Shown piece by piece: positions 10,564-19,519 of a DNA stretch of 64,000 bases. The DNA lies in the NCBI GenBank assembly GCA_016710685.1, contig JADJVC010000010.1, positions 1 through 64,000 of the forward strand. The letters run 5' to 3'. Position numbers and translations under genes: made by a program. Origin of the DNA: Flavobacteriales bacterium (GTDB lineage Bacteria > Bacteroidota > Bacteroidia > Flavobacteriales_F > PHOS-HE28). How positions within the stretch are numbered: position 1 is the first letter of the stretch; each line of letters starts with the position of its first letter. The notes beneath the pieces are model-generated. The model was not told where the DNA came from. It searched no databases and saw only the letters and a list, made by a program, of their open reading frames with translations.

Positions 10564-12908
10564 GGCCGCGTCTTACCCGTACCGCACTTTGGGCTCTTGG
10601 GGTTTTCGCCATTACGCTGGCCTTCCTATCGGTGTTCTGGGGTCCTGTGCTCCGCTCGCCCAACTCCTACATGTTCAACACGGACGGGGACGGGCTGAAG
10701 AACTACTTCACCGTTGCTTGGCATGTGAAGTACGATACTTCCGCATTCCAATTTCAGGGCATGAACCAGCCCTTTGGAGAGCAGATCGATTTCGTGGATG
10801 CCCAACCGCTACTCTCCAACACGCTGCGCACAGTGTCCAAGATATTCCCGTCGGTGGCGGATGAAGCAGTGGGTGTGGTAAACCTCTTCGTGCTGTTTGG
10901 GTATGCGGCGGCTGGTCTGTTTCTCTTCCTTTGCTTAGTGGAGCTGGGTTGCCCCAAATGGGCTTCCGTGGGAATGGCAGTGGGCTTGGCGCTGATGGAA
11001 CCCCAGGTAATGCGCACCAACATGGCGCATTACTCGTTGGCCGCCCCTTGGGTGATACCGGCAGTCCTGTATTTATTTCTTCGCCTGCGACGCGCGGCGC
11101 GAACATGGCCATGGGCGGTGGGCATGGCCGTCCTGCTCTTTTTTCTATATCGGCACCATGCCTATTTGGCCATTATGGCCAGTGCTTGGTTGGGCCTGCG
11201 ATGGTGCCTAGGACTGGTTCGCAGTGCAGACCGTTCCTGGCGCTGGTCCTTGGTGGTGGCCATGGTTATTCCGTTAACACTGCACCTGCTGATCGGCATT
11301 GCGACCGACCACCACACGGAACGTACCGACCACCCCACGGGCTTCACGGATTACCAAACCGGCTGGGTCAGCTTGCTCCACCCGGAGCATCTGGTACATA
11401 GCCCGCTGGCCAACGCGTTGATAGGTGCTCGCACGGCAAGTCTTGAAGGCCTGTGTTATCTCGGTCTCGGCGGAATGTTGATGATGCTCATGCTGGTCCT
11501 GCTTTCCCCTGTACTTTTCCTGAGGCACAAGCGGGGCGACATTCCGGCCGTTTGGAGGCAGGAGGGTCCGGCGGAGTCCTTGCGGATGTTCGGGTGCAGT
11601 CTGCCATTGTTGGCGTTCGCTTTCGGCTTTCCGTTCGACCCGCACCATATGGACCTCCTCTGGGATCTTCCCTTGGTCCGCCAGTTCCGCGCTACAGGAC
11701 GTTTTTCATGGCCCTTCTGGAACGCGCTCGCCCTGTTCTCGACGGTCATGCTGGCTGCTGCGGCCCGCGCTCTTCCCGGGCGCTGGCGTTGGGCTGCCAT
11801 GCTGCCCTTGGTCGCCGCACCGGTGCTGTATGTTTATGAGGGGGCCTACCTGCATCAGTTCTTGGGCGAAAAGGCGGTCGGTTCACCCAATTTATTTGAC
11901 GTGCGCGGCTTGGATCCCGACCTTCAGGCGGTGGTGAAGGCCGTGCCCGTCGGCACGTTCCGCGCGATCCTTCCGTTGCCTTTTTTCCATAACGGGGCGG
12001 AAGAGCTGATGCTTCCCGTGGACGGCCCCGCTTTCTACGTTGCACAAGTAGTGGCCATGCAGACCGGGATCCCGATGTTGGCCAGCAGCGGGGGCCGCAC
12101 CAGCCTCTGGGAAACGCGTGAGCTTATCGGCCTGCTCGCACCCGGGTTCTATCCCCGCCCGCTGGCCCGTCATTTCGCACCAACGGACCGCTTCCTCGTG
12201 TTGTGGCCCGGTAATACTCTTCCTTGGGAAGACCGCGACATCCTGGAGCGGAGCACATTGCTGGCCCGTGCCGGCACGCATGAGCTCAGGTCCATAACCG
12301 CGGAAGAGCTCTTCGCGGACAACCGCGCGGCCGTGGTGGCGAATGCCCGGGCCGAGCGCGATTCCATGTATTTCTCCGGCGGCTGGTGGTTCAGCAACAA
12401 GGACACATTGTTGCTCTATAAATCCTTTGACGGCGAACCGGCGACAGACCATGTGTATCGCGGGAAGAGCGCCATGAAATGCATAAACAAGGATTTCAAC
12501 GTGCTTGCTGAACTGGGCGAGGGCGTGCTTGACACCGGCAAGGATTACGTGGCCAGCCTCTGGATGTACAACCGTGGGCCGATGCGCGCGCATTTGTTCT
12601 TCGGCATCGACGACATCGATCCCGTAAACGGCGAAGGCGCGTGGCACCACTACAGCGACGGCCGCTTCAGCAGCATACTGGACGGCGATTGGTCCTTCGT
12701 GGAGATCCCGTTCCGGAATCACGGCGCGGGCCACCGCCACCGGCTTTTTGTCACCAGTTGGGATCCCGTGGCCGATACCGCATGGATCGACGAGGTGATG
12801 ATCAGAGCTGCCGGCACACATGTTCAGAAATGGCCGGCTGATAGCCTCGTCCCCGGCTCGGACCTGCTGATGGACGGTCAGTTCGTGCCCTTGATCCCGC
12901 GCAAATAG
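10560..12908 (+). CDS. Large polytopic membrane protein (GT-C-like) with C-terminal sandwich domain
   Basis: The 782-residue product has about ten hydrophobic helices in the first ~430 residues. The first extracytoplasmic loop after helix 1 contains NTDGDGLKNYF, the kind of acidic motif seen in GT-C fold glycosyltransferases and YfhO-like proteins. A loop region (430-600) follows, then a beta-rich tail (GEPATDHVYRGKSAMK, YVASLWMYNRG, DTAWIDEVMIRAA). This layout suggests a lipid-linked-sugar glycosyltransferase or a polymer handling protein, but no specific function can be given. Its start overlaps the GH16-like gene by ATGA. The last 31 bases overlap the convergent glycosyltransferase reading frame. 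Confidence 0.65.
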   Translation: MRPRLTRTALWALGVFAITLAFLSVFWGPVLRSPNSYMFNTDGDGLKNYFTVAWHVKYDTSAFQFQGMNQPFGEQIDFVDAQPLLSNTLRTVSKIFPSVADEAVGVVNLFVLFGYAAAGLFLFLCLVELGCPKWASVGMAVGLALMEPQVMRTNMAHYSLAAPWVIPAVLYLFLRLRRAARTWPWAVGMAVLLFFLYRHHAYLAIMASAWLGLRWCLGLVRSADRSWRWSLVVAMVIPLTLHLLIGIATDHHTERTDHPTGFTDYQTGWVSLLHPEHLVHSPLANALIGARTASLEGLCYLGLGGMLMMLMLVLLSPVLFLRHKRGDIPAVWRQEGPAESLRMFGCSLPLLAFAFGFPFDPHHMDLLWDLPLVRQFRATGRFSWPFWNALALFSTVMLAAAARALPGRWRWAAMLPLVAAPVLYVYEGAYLHQFLGEKAVGSPNLFDVRGLDPDLQAVVKAVPVGTFRAILPLPFFHNGAEELMLPVDGPAFYVAQVVAMQTGIPMLASSGGRTSLWETRELIGLLAPGFYPRPLARHFAPTDRFLVLWPGNTLPWEDRDILERSTLLARAGTHELRSITAEELFADNRAAVVANARAERDSMYFSGGWWFSNKDTLLLYKSFDGEPATDHVYRGKSAMKCINKDFNVLAELGEGVLDTGKDYVASLWMYNRGPMRAHLFFGIDDIDPVNGEGAWHHYSDGRFSSILDGDWSFVEIPFRNHGAGHRHRLFVTSWDPVADTAWIDEVMIRAAGTHVQKWPADSLVPGSDLLMDGQFVPLIPRK

Positions 12909-13633
12909 GAGCGCCTTATTCGCAGGAGTTCGAACGGCATGCGCAGCGCGTGCGTCATGGAAACCGACGAACCCCCGGGGTCCCTCAGGCGTCGGAGCGG
13001 CACCTCCGCCACTTGTTCCTCCACGTGCTCGCGCCCATAGAGTCCGATACAGCGTTAAAGCAGCTCGATGTCGAAAAGCCAGCGGCTCATGAACGGCGGC
13101 TCGAAGAGTGTCTGCGCCATATCCGCCCGCACCAGTTTGGCGCCGCATTGAGTATCGTACACCGGCAGGCCGATCACGGTGCTCACCAAGGTGGCAAATA
13201 CACGGCCCAGCAGGTGCCGGTAAAGGAAGCGGTCGATGTGTGTGGTGCCCAAAAGCTTCACCCGCCCGCTGAGGATGTACACGGGGCGTCGGTCCTGAAG
13301 GAAGGCGAAGAAGAGAAAGGCCTCGGTCAGCGGAATGGCAAGGGCGGCATCAAAATAGCCGAAGTAGACAAAGTCACCGCCCTGGGCCGCGGCGTGCAAC
13401 ATGCCTTGGCGGACGGCTTCGGCCTTACCCCCGTTATGCTCCAGTACAAGCGCCTCGGTGCGCCCGGGGTGCTGCCCGCAGAACGACCGGAGCATCGCTG
13501 CGGTGCCGTCGCCGCTGCCATCGTCTACAAAAAGGAGGGAAAGTCCTGGAAGATCCGTCAACGCCGCGGCGAAGGCTTCAAACGGGAAGCGCTTCTCTTC
13601 ATTGAAACAAGGGATCACCAAGCGGATGCGCAT
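12878..13633 (-). CDS. Family 2 glycosyltransferase, DPM1-like, with in-frame TAA
   Basis: From ATG 13633: RIRLVIPCFNEE, LLFVDDGSGDGT and GGKAEAVRQGM are GT-A fold, dolichyl-phosphate-mannose-synthase-like motifs. The metal-binding DxD position reads FDAALAIP where relatives have DADLATP-like sequence, so the second Asp is replaced by Ala. The frame meets TAA at 13055-13057 after WLFDIELL. It then continues in the same frame with RCIGLYGREHVEEQVAEVPL, a normal family C-terminus, to TGA at 12878-12880. The restored length of about 250 residues is typical. The stop could be a CAA or GAA to TAA change or a base-call error. The gene is convergent with the membrane protein at 10560 and divergent from 13756. 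Confidence 0.75.
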
Positions 13634-13755
13634 TCAAAGGGGCCGTATGCGGAAGGTTGCGAAGGTATCGCATGGTGGACGCGCATGCCGGGCAACGAAA
13701 TAACCGGATATTGCCGAGCCGTTGGAGAGGCCAAGGGCTTTTGAATTCTGCGCGC

Positions 13756-15017
13756 ATGGAAAACAGGGCCATCCTCATCTCCTCGGTCTGCATCGGCCTG
13801 GTCTGCCTTGGCTCCTTCTTCGGCCACAATTGGGAAACCTTGGGCGCAGTGATGGCCCACAGGGGCGACGACCTGGGCTACTATCAGTTCTTGCCCGGAT
13901 TATTTATCGAACACGACCTGCGCGGCTTGCCGTGGGTGCACATACTGGAAGATGGTTCAAGGCTCAGTGTGTTCACCATGGGCGTGGCGCTGTTGCAGCT
14001 GCCATTTTTCGTGATAGCGCATTTGGCCTGCCACTTCGGCCTGGCCTCGCCAGATGCTTACAGCTGGCCTTACGCTGTGTGGCACGCGCAGGGGCGGGGG
14101 CGTTTTATGCGGCCATGGGTTGCTTGTTCCTGATGCGTGCCTTGAAGCCGCGCTTTGGCACCTCCGCCTCCGTGATCGCGGTGGCATTGCTCTGCGGTTG
14201 TACGAACCTCTACTACTACGCTTCCATGGAACCGGGCATGTCCCATGTCTATTCCTTCTTCCTGTTCGCGGCACTCTACCACACCACGTTGGGAATACTT
14301 CGATCACCTTCTTCGAAGCGCCTGTTCCTCCTCTTGGTCATCGTGACAATGATCCTGTTGGTGCGCGCTGCCAATGTGATCGTATTGCTCGTGCCATTGC
14401 TCTACGCAGCATCCCGGACGAAAGACGTAGTGGCTCGGTTGAATTGGCCGCTGCGGTTCCCAAAAGCTTTCATAATGGGGGTAATGGTGTGCGCATTGAT
14501 GTTATTGCCGCAATTGACCTATTGGCATGCGATCACGGGCAAGTTTCTCGTGTTCACCTATGGTGCCATGGGCCAGGGTTTTTTTTGGTCGCAACCCCAC
14601 CTCTGGGATGTGCTCTTGCATCCGTGGAACGGCTGGTTCCTTTATTCACCTTTGATGTTGGTGGTTATGGCCGCACTGCTGGTCATGGCCGTGCGCGGCA
14701 TTCCTGGCGGGCGCACCGTCCTGTTGGTTTGGCTGCTGGCTTGGTATGTCATCGCCGCATGGTGGTGCTGGTGGTTGGGAGGCGCGTTCGGACATCGCGG
14801 GTTTGTGGAGTACTTGGCATTTCTCGCAGTGCCGGCGGCATGGATGGTGCAAGGCATTCTTCGCTCTTCCCGGACCTTGAAGTACGCGGCATTGGCTGTG
14901 GCGCTTTTCCTCGCCTACCTCAACATCGGTCTCAGCTGGAACTATGCCTCGCCCTGGGACGGGCCGGAGTGGACCATGGCCAGCGTTTGGCGAGAATATG
15001 GGCGGCTGCTGCCGTGA
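13756..15017 (+). CDS. Polytopic membrane protein, GT-C-like (one frameshift)
   Basis: It starts MENRAILISSVCIGLVCLG. A loop after the first helix has HRGDDLGYYQFLPGLF. About ten more hydrophobic helices follow, and GHRGFVEYLAFLAVPAA lies near the C-terminus. The opposite-strand protein at 15037-16918 shows the same architecture and shared motifs (FGHRGLMQSIAVMSIPLAA), so the two are paralogues. They look like membrane glycosyltransferases of the GT-C/PMT-like kind; the substrate is unknown. The frame breaks at about 14090-14102 in a ggggcggggg tract: frame one ends QGRGRF, while frame two gives GAGAFYAAMGCLF. A single G indel explains this. Confidence 0.7.
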
Positions 15018-15018
15018 A

Positions 15019-15038
15019 GGACCAAGAGGTCCGTTTTT
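15019..15038 (+). terminator. Rho-independent terminator after the membrane-protein gene
   Basis: The stem ggacc (15019-15023), loop aaga and ggtcc (15028-15032) are followed by gttttt. It lies two bases past the stop of the plus-strand gene. Its T-run overlaps the stop codon of the convergent gene. Confidence 0.6.
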
Positions 15039-16918
15039 AAAAAGGAGACGGCACCACCGGCTCGAAGCATTCCGCTGAAATAGTGCCCAGGTCCACAACG
15101 CCGGACCGATGCCAATAGTAGATACACAACAGATCGCTTTTCCCACGAAGCTCCGGAGTCAAATAGGTTGCATCGAGTTCGAAGGTGCTTCGTTCACTTT
15201 TTAGTGTCACTGTTGACTTCAATCGTCTTGTATCCGTACAATTTGCCGTGGTGCTCCATGCATAGTACGATTGCGCCACTTGCATTAGGACCTGTGTGGT
15301 TTATCGATGCCTTTACGCGCAGCCAAAGGTTGTTCTCCGCGGTCAGTTCGTCGAAGGGAATTTTGAATCCTGGGGAAAACGCTTCAGCCCCTGAATAGTT
15401 TTTGCTGCCGGTGCGGGGTTTCTGCCTATCGGCTTTTATCGTGTCTTCTTCGGTTTGGTCGCCATAGATGTAGAGCCGACGGACAAGGTGATGGTACGCA
15501 TCTTCATGCAGATCTGTAGGCAACGGCCCCCAACGGTCGACGAGCAACCGTCTTTCCATGTCAGAGATACCGTGTGTCTTCCCGAAAATGGCCATGTAAT
15601 AAGAGAAACTCATGCGCGAGCCAGGTATCAAACCGACTGCCGACTGCCAGGTTTGGAACAGATTGAGAAAGACGAATGCCAGAAAGGCGGTGATGAGCGC
15701 AAGGCGTTTTATCCGGATTGTCTTTTCGGCTGTGGCCACTAATGCAGCGAGAGGGATGGACATCACCGCAATGCTCTGCATAAGGCCTCGATGGCCGAAA
15801 CTTTCCGAGTACCACCAATTGGACCAGCTGGTAACGATGTAAATGTTCAACAGGATGAAGATGATGACGGAGTTACGCACTTCCGGCGCGTCCCTACGCA
15901 ATCGTGTGAATCCGAGGACGGCCAATAACATCATCGGCGTATAGATGAACCACCCCTTACGGAAGCTGAATAGCGCTTCCCATGTATAAGGAGGCAGAAA
16001 ATCGAAGCCTTCCTCATCACCGGTATAGCTCATGTGAAAAAAACTGCCTGAGGCATATTTCCAATAGATCAACTGGACCGAACCGATCAGGGCGACACCG
16101 GCCAGAACCCCGGTCATCATCACCCTTTTGCGCCGGATGTCAGAATTTCCATTACGCCGGAAGAAATCCATCCCGACGGCTTTTCCCCAGAGTAAGGGGA
16201 TCAACAGAAGAATGACCTCGGTAGGCCTTGCCAATGCGGCTAGGCCGATGCATAAGGTGATAAGCAATGCGTGGCGCGATCTCCGTTCAATATGCCAGCG
16301 CATAGTGCCATAGAGAACACCCACTTGCAGGGTGAACAGGAAGATGTGCGGCATGCTGTTCGCGAACAGTGCTTGGTGCAAGTAGTTCGTTCCTAGGACG
16401 ACCAGAACAAGGGTGATGGAAACAATGAGGTCGCTCCACCAATGCAACAACACCTTGCGCAGCATGAGCAACCCGGCCAATACGTAGGCCATTTCCGCCA
16501 CCACGACGGCTATCTGATAAGGGGCGTGAAAAACCGTCCGCAGGATAGCCCAGTGTCGGGGCCAATAGATGCGCCACCGCAACGAACGGCGACCATATGA
16601 GTGCCATTCCTAAGGGTATTTCATCACCCAATTCCCATTCGCCACCTGGTGCGCTTGGTAGAAGCCCCCCGTGTCCAGCTCCTTGTATGTTTCCATAGCT
16701 TGATGCAACCATTCTTGGTGCAACAGGAGTGGATCTTTATGAAGGAAGAAAGCGGGCAGGTACAGGTAGTAACCGAAAGCATCCCAAGCGAGGGTGAATC
16801 CCGGCGGGTTCAGGAACAGGAGTGCCACCAATGTCGCCCACAACGTGAACACCGTGAGCAAAGAACCGCCAGTTCCTTGGCTTTTTACCGGGTTTTGTAA
16901 GGCGTTGCGTTGGAACAT
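15037..16918 (-). CDS. Polytopic membrane protein, GT-C-like, paralogue of 13756 (three frameshifts)
   Basis: From ATG 16918: one helix (LLTVFTLWATLVALLFL), then FTLAWDAFGYYLYLPAFFL, the same kind of loop as in the 13756 protein. About ten helices and GHRGLMQSIAVMSIPLAA follow, then a soluble C-terminal tail of ~170 residues (ending IYYWHRSGVVDLGTISAE). The frame leaves at about 16612 (MKYP stop against IPLGMALIW), returns at about 16535 (GYPADGF joins HAPYQIAVV), and shifts again at about 15197 in an aaaaa run. All three are repaired by single bases. The gene begins 7 bases after the end of the GT2 gene on the same strand, so both are probably one operon adding or moving sugars at the membrane. 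Confidence 0.7.
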
Positions 16919-16925
16919 AATGCGG

Positions 16926-17635
16926 TTACAGCCCGTATTTCACAATGCACCAAATGGCCCTAAACCCATCCTTCCAACCGATTTTTTTCCCCTCCGCATA
17001 GGTGCGGCCGTAGTAGCTGATGCCGACCTCATAGATGCGCACGTCCCTTACGCGTGCCAACTTCGCTGTAACCTCCGGCTCGAAGCCGAAGCGTTTCTCC
17101 TTCAATACAAGCCCTTTGGCAATGTCACTTCGCATCAGCTTGTAGCAGGTCTCCATGTCCGTAAGGTTCAAATTGTTGAACGCGTTGGACATGGTGGTGA
17201 GCATCTTGTTTCCGATGCTGTGCCAGAAAAAGAGAATGCGGTGCGGGTGGTTGCCGATGAAGCGGGAACCATAGACCACGTCAGCAAAGCCTTCCAGCAC
17301 GGGTCGCAGCAAGTCGTTGTATTCACGCGGGTCGTATTCCAGGTCGGCATCCTGAACGATCAGATACTCCCCAGCGCCTCCTTGATACCGCGGTGAATGG
17401 CCGCGCTTTTGCCCATGTTGTGCGGTTGTTGGATAAAGCGGATGCCCATGGCGGGGTTGGCTGCCATGTAGCTTTCTACGGCGGCTACGGTGCCGTCCGT
17501 GCTGCCGTCGTTCACGATCACAATGTCTTTGGTGATGCCTCCAACCAGCACCACATCCCGCACCTTGTCCAAGATCAAATGGATGGTGCGTTCCTCGTTG
17601 TAAGCGGGAATAACGATGGACAGCTTCGATACCAT
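16926..17635 (-). CDS. Family 2 glycosyltransferase, DPM1-like (one frameshift)
   Basis: From ATG 17635: KLSIVIPAYNEERTI, IVIVNDGSTDGT, GKSAAIHRGIKEA, then VQDADLEYDPREYNDLL with an intact DxD, and YGSRFIG. These are the motifs of polyprenyl-phosphate sugar synthases. DMETCYKLMRSDI and GFEPEVTAKLA complete the C-terminus. The frame breaks at about 17372 in a gggg run (KEALGSI stop against GAGEYLIVQDAD). The restored length is about 236 residues. It probably feeds the membrane protein encoded immediately downstream. Confidence 0.88.
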
Positions 17636-17652
17636 GGGGCGAAGATCGCACA

Positions 17653-17799
17653 ATAGGTAACATGGGCATTGTACACATGCGCCCCGCCGTCCATGGTGAT
17701 GAAACGACCGGGGATGAGGACGGGCAACAGACCGATGGCGATCATTACGGCAAAGCCGGCCCGCTCGGCAATGCTTTTGTTAGGGTTGCCATTCCACAT
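17653..17799 (-). pseudogene. N-terminal remnant of a membrane protein
   Basis: An ATG at 17799 opens MWNGNPNKSIAERAGFAVM, one hydrophobic helix (VMIAIGLLPVLIP), then FITMDGGAHVYNAHV. This resembles the start and first loop of GT-C/YfhO-like proteins with a DGxAHxYN motif. The similarity stops after about 50 residues, where the sequence runs into the GT2 gene. It looks like the stump of a deleted third membrane glycosyltransferase gene. Only an alignment could confirm the family. Confidence 0.45.
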
Positions 17800-17831
17800 T
17801 AAAAGGGTGATAGTAGAAACTGTATCCGGCC

Positions 17832-18488
17832 TCACAATTCCATCTCCTTCACCTCCCCCTCCACCACCAATCGCCCCTCCGTCTTCCCCTGGATCTCCTC
17901 AACGCTAACCCCCGGCGCACGTTCGGTAAGCTTGAAACCTGCGGGCGTTACCTCGAACATGCCGAGGTCTGTTATGATGCGCTTTACACAGCCTACGCCG
18001 GTGAGCGGCAGGGAGCATTTTTTCAGCAGTTTGCTTTCGCCGGCCTTGTTGGTATGCATCATGCACACGATGATGTTCTCCGCGCTGGCCACCAGGTCCA
18101 TGGCGCCGCCCATGCCCTTCACCATTTTGCCGGGGATCTTCCAGCTGGCGATGTCGCCGTTGTCCGACACTTCCATGGCACCGAGCACCGTGAGGTTCAC
18201 CTTTTGAGCGCGGATCATGGCGAAGCTGGTGGCACTGTCGAAGATGGCGGAGCCGGGCAGCAGGGTTACGGTTTGCTTTCCGGCGTTGATCAGGTCAGCA
18301 TCCTCTTCACCTTCAAACGGAAAAGGCCCCATGCCGAGCAGCCCGTTCTCGCTCTGCAGCGTCACGTTGATGCCGGGCGGAATGTGGTTGGCCACCAGGG
18401 TAGGAATGCCGATGCCGAGGTTCACGTAGTATCCGTCCTGTAGTTCGCGGGCGATGCGCTTCGCGATCTGGTTTTTGTCCAAGGCCAT
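17832..18488 (-). CDS. scoB: 3-oxoacid CoA-transferase subunit B
   Basis: The 218-residue beta subunit of succinyl-CoA:3-ketoacid CoA-transferase moves CoA between succinate and acetoacetate in ketone-body and branched-chain or fatty acid breakdown. LGIGIPTLVANHIP is present, and the catalytic glutamate lies in LQSENGLLGMGP (about residue 47). SWKIPGKMVKGMGGAMDLV and HTNKAGESKLLKKCSLPLTG are also highly conserved. The length is typical of the bacterial B subunit. It lies 33 bases after subunit A on the same strand. Confidence 0.94.
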   Translation of the reverse strand: MALDKNQIAKRIARELQDGYYVNLGIGIPTLVANHIPPGINVTLQSENGLLGMGPFPFEGEEDADLINAGKQTVTLLPGSAIFDSATSFAMIRAQKVNLTVLGAMEVSDNGDIASWKIPGKMVKGMGGAMDLVASAENIIVCMMHTNKAGESKLLKKCSLPLTGVGCVKRIITDLGMFEVTPAGFKLTERAPGVSVEEIQGKTEGRLVVEGEVKEMEL

Positions 18489-18521
18489 GGGTGATGGGTA
18501 TGATAAAGGTGAAGGAAAAAC

Positions 18522-19226
18522 TCACGCACGCTTGCGCACCGTGCGCTGCTCGATTCGCTTCTCGTAGTTCTTCCCTTGGAAGATGCGGTGTACGAAAATG
18601 CCCGGCGTGTGCACATGGTCCGGCTCGATCTCGCCGGGCTTCACGAGGTGTTCTACTTCGGCGATGGTGATGGTGCCGGCCATGGCCATCAATGGGTTGA
18701 AATTGCGCGCGGTGTTTTTGAAAACAAGGTTGCCTTCGGTATCGCCTTTCCAAGCTTTCACAAGGCTGAAATCGGCGCGCAGCCAGCGTTCCATCACGTA
18801 CATCTTGCCATCGAATTCGCGGGTCTCTTTGCCTTCGGCCACCTCGGTGCCGTAACCTGCTGGAGTAAAAAACGCCGGTATGCCGGAACCGCCCGCGCGA
18901 CAGCGTTCGGCCAGCGTGCCTTGCGGAATGAGGTCCACTTCCAGCTCGCCGCTCAGCATCTGCCGCTCGAACTCTGCGTTCTCCCCCACATAGCTGGCGA
19001 TCATCTTTTTGATCTGCTTCGTTTTCAGCAAAAGTCCAAGACCGAAATCGTCCACGCCAGCGTTGTTACTGATGCAGGTGAGGTTCTTTGCGCCGTTGCG
19101 CGCCAAGGCAGCGATCAGGTTCTCCGGGATGCCGCAAAGGCCGAACCCGCCGGCCATCAAGGTCATGCCGTCTTTGAGCCCCTTGAGGGCCGCATCGGCA
19201 TCGGTAACTCGCTTGTCCATGTTCAT
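18522..19226 (-). CDS. scoA: 3-oxoacid CoA-transferase subunit A
   Basis: The alpha subunit, about 234 residues. The GGFGLCGIPENLI motif near the N-terminus is the CoA-transferase family I signature. ISNNAGVDDFGLGLLL, IASYVGENAEFERQML and GYGTEVAEGKETREFDGKMY are classic SCOT-A segments. I start at MNMDKRV (19226) because upstream sequence in the frame is repeat-derived; MDKRV at 19220 is an alternative. It forms a heterodimer pair with the B subunit downstream. Confidence 0.94.
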   Translation of the reverse strand: MNMDKRVTDADAALKGLKDGMTLMAGGFGLCGIPENLIAALARNGAKNLTCISNNAGVDDFGLGLLLKTKQIKKMIASYVGENAEFERQMLSGELEVDLIPQGTLAERCRAGGSGIPAFFTPAGYGTEVAEGKETREFDGKMYVMERWLRADFSLVKAWKGDTEGNLVFKNTARNFNPLMAMAGTITIAEVEHLVKPGEIEPDHVHTPGIFVHRIFQGKNYEKRIEQRTVRKRA

Positions 19227-19320
19227 TCGCCGTAGTTTTAGCGAAGGCGATGTGGCGAAGATATGGGAGCACCGCAAAGGATAGTGGAGCGTACCGCGAA
19301 GAACACGATGAAAAAGGTTG

Positions 19321-19475
19321 ACCGCAACGCTCGCAACGGACGCAACGGAAATGCAACGCCGACAATCACCGTTGCGCTCGTAGCGAGCGTTGCGGTTCAA
19401 AGCCCACACACCACCTGCGGTAAACCCGTTGCGAACGTTGCGGTTCAAAAAAACAAACGCCACCTGCGGCAAAAC
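19321..19475. repeat. Inverted CGCAACG-type interspersed repeat, copy 2
   Basis: Arms accgcaacgctcgcaacgg (19321) and cgttgcgctcgtagcgagcg (19370) face each other. They are followed by ttgcggttcaaa and two ccacctgcgg boxes (19411, 19460). It fills most of the 293-base space between scoA and nuoN, in which I see no gene. Confidence 0.6.
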
Positions 19476-19519
19476 CCTTAGTGTCCTTCGTGTTCTTAGT
19501 GGTAAAAAACCTGTGCGGT

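Noticed and set aside
11892..13148. A 418-codon minus-strand ORF overlapping the GT-C-like gene and the GT2 C-terminus
   Set aside because: It runs antisense to the membrane protein and out of frame with the GT2. Its composition is Arg/Ala/Gly/Val shadow-like.
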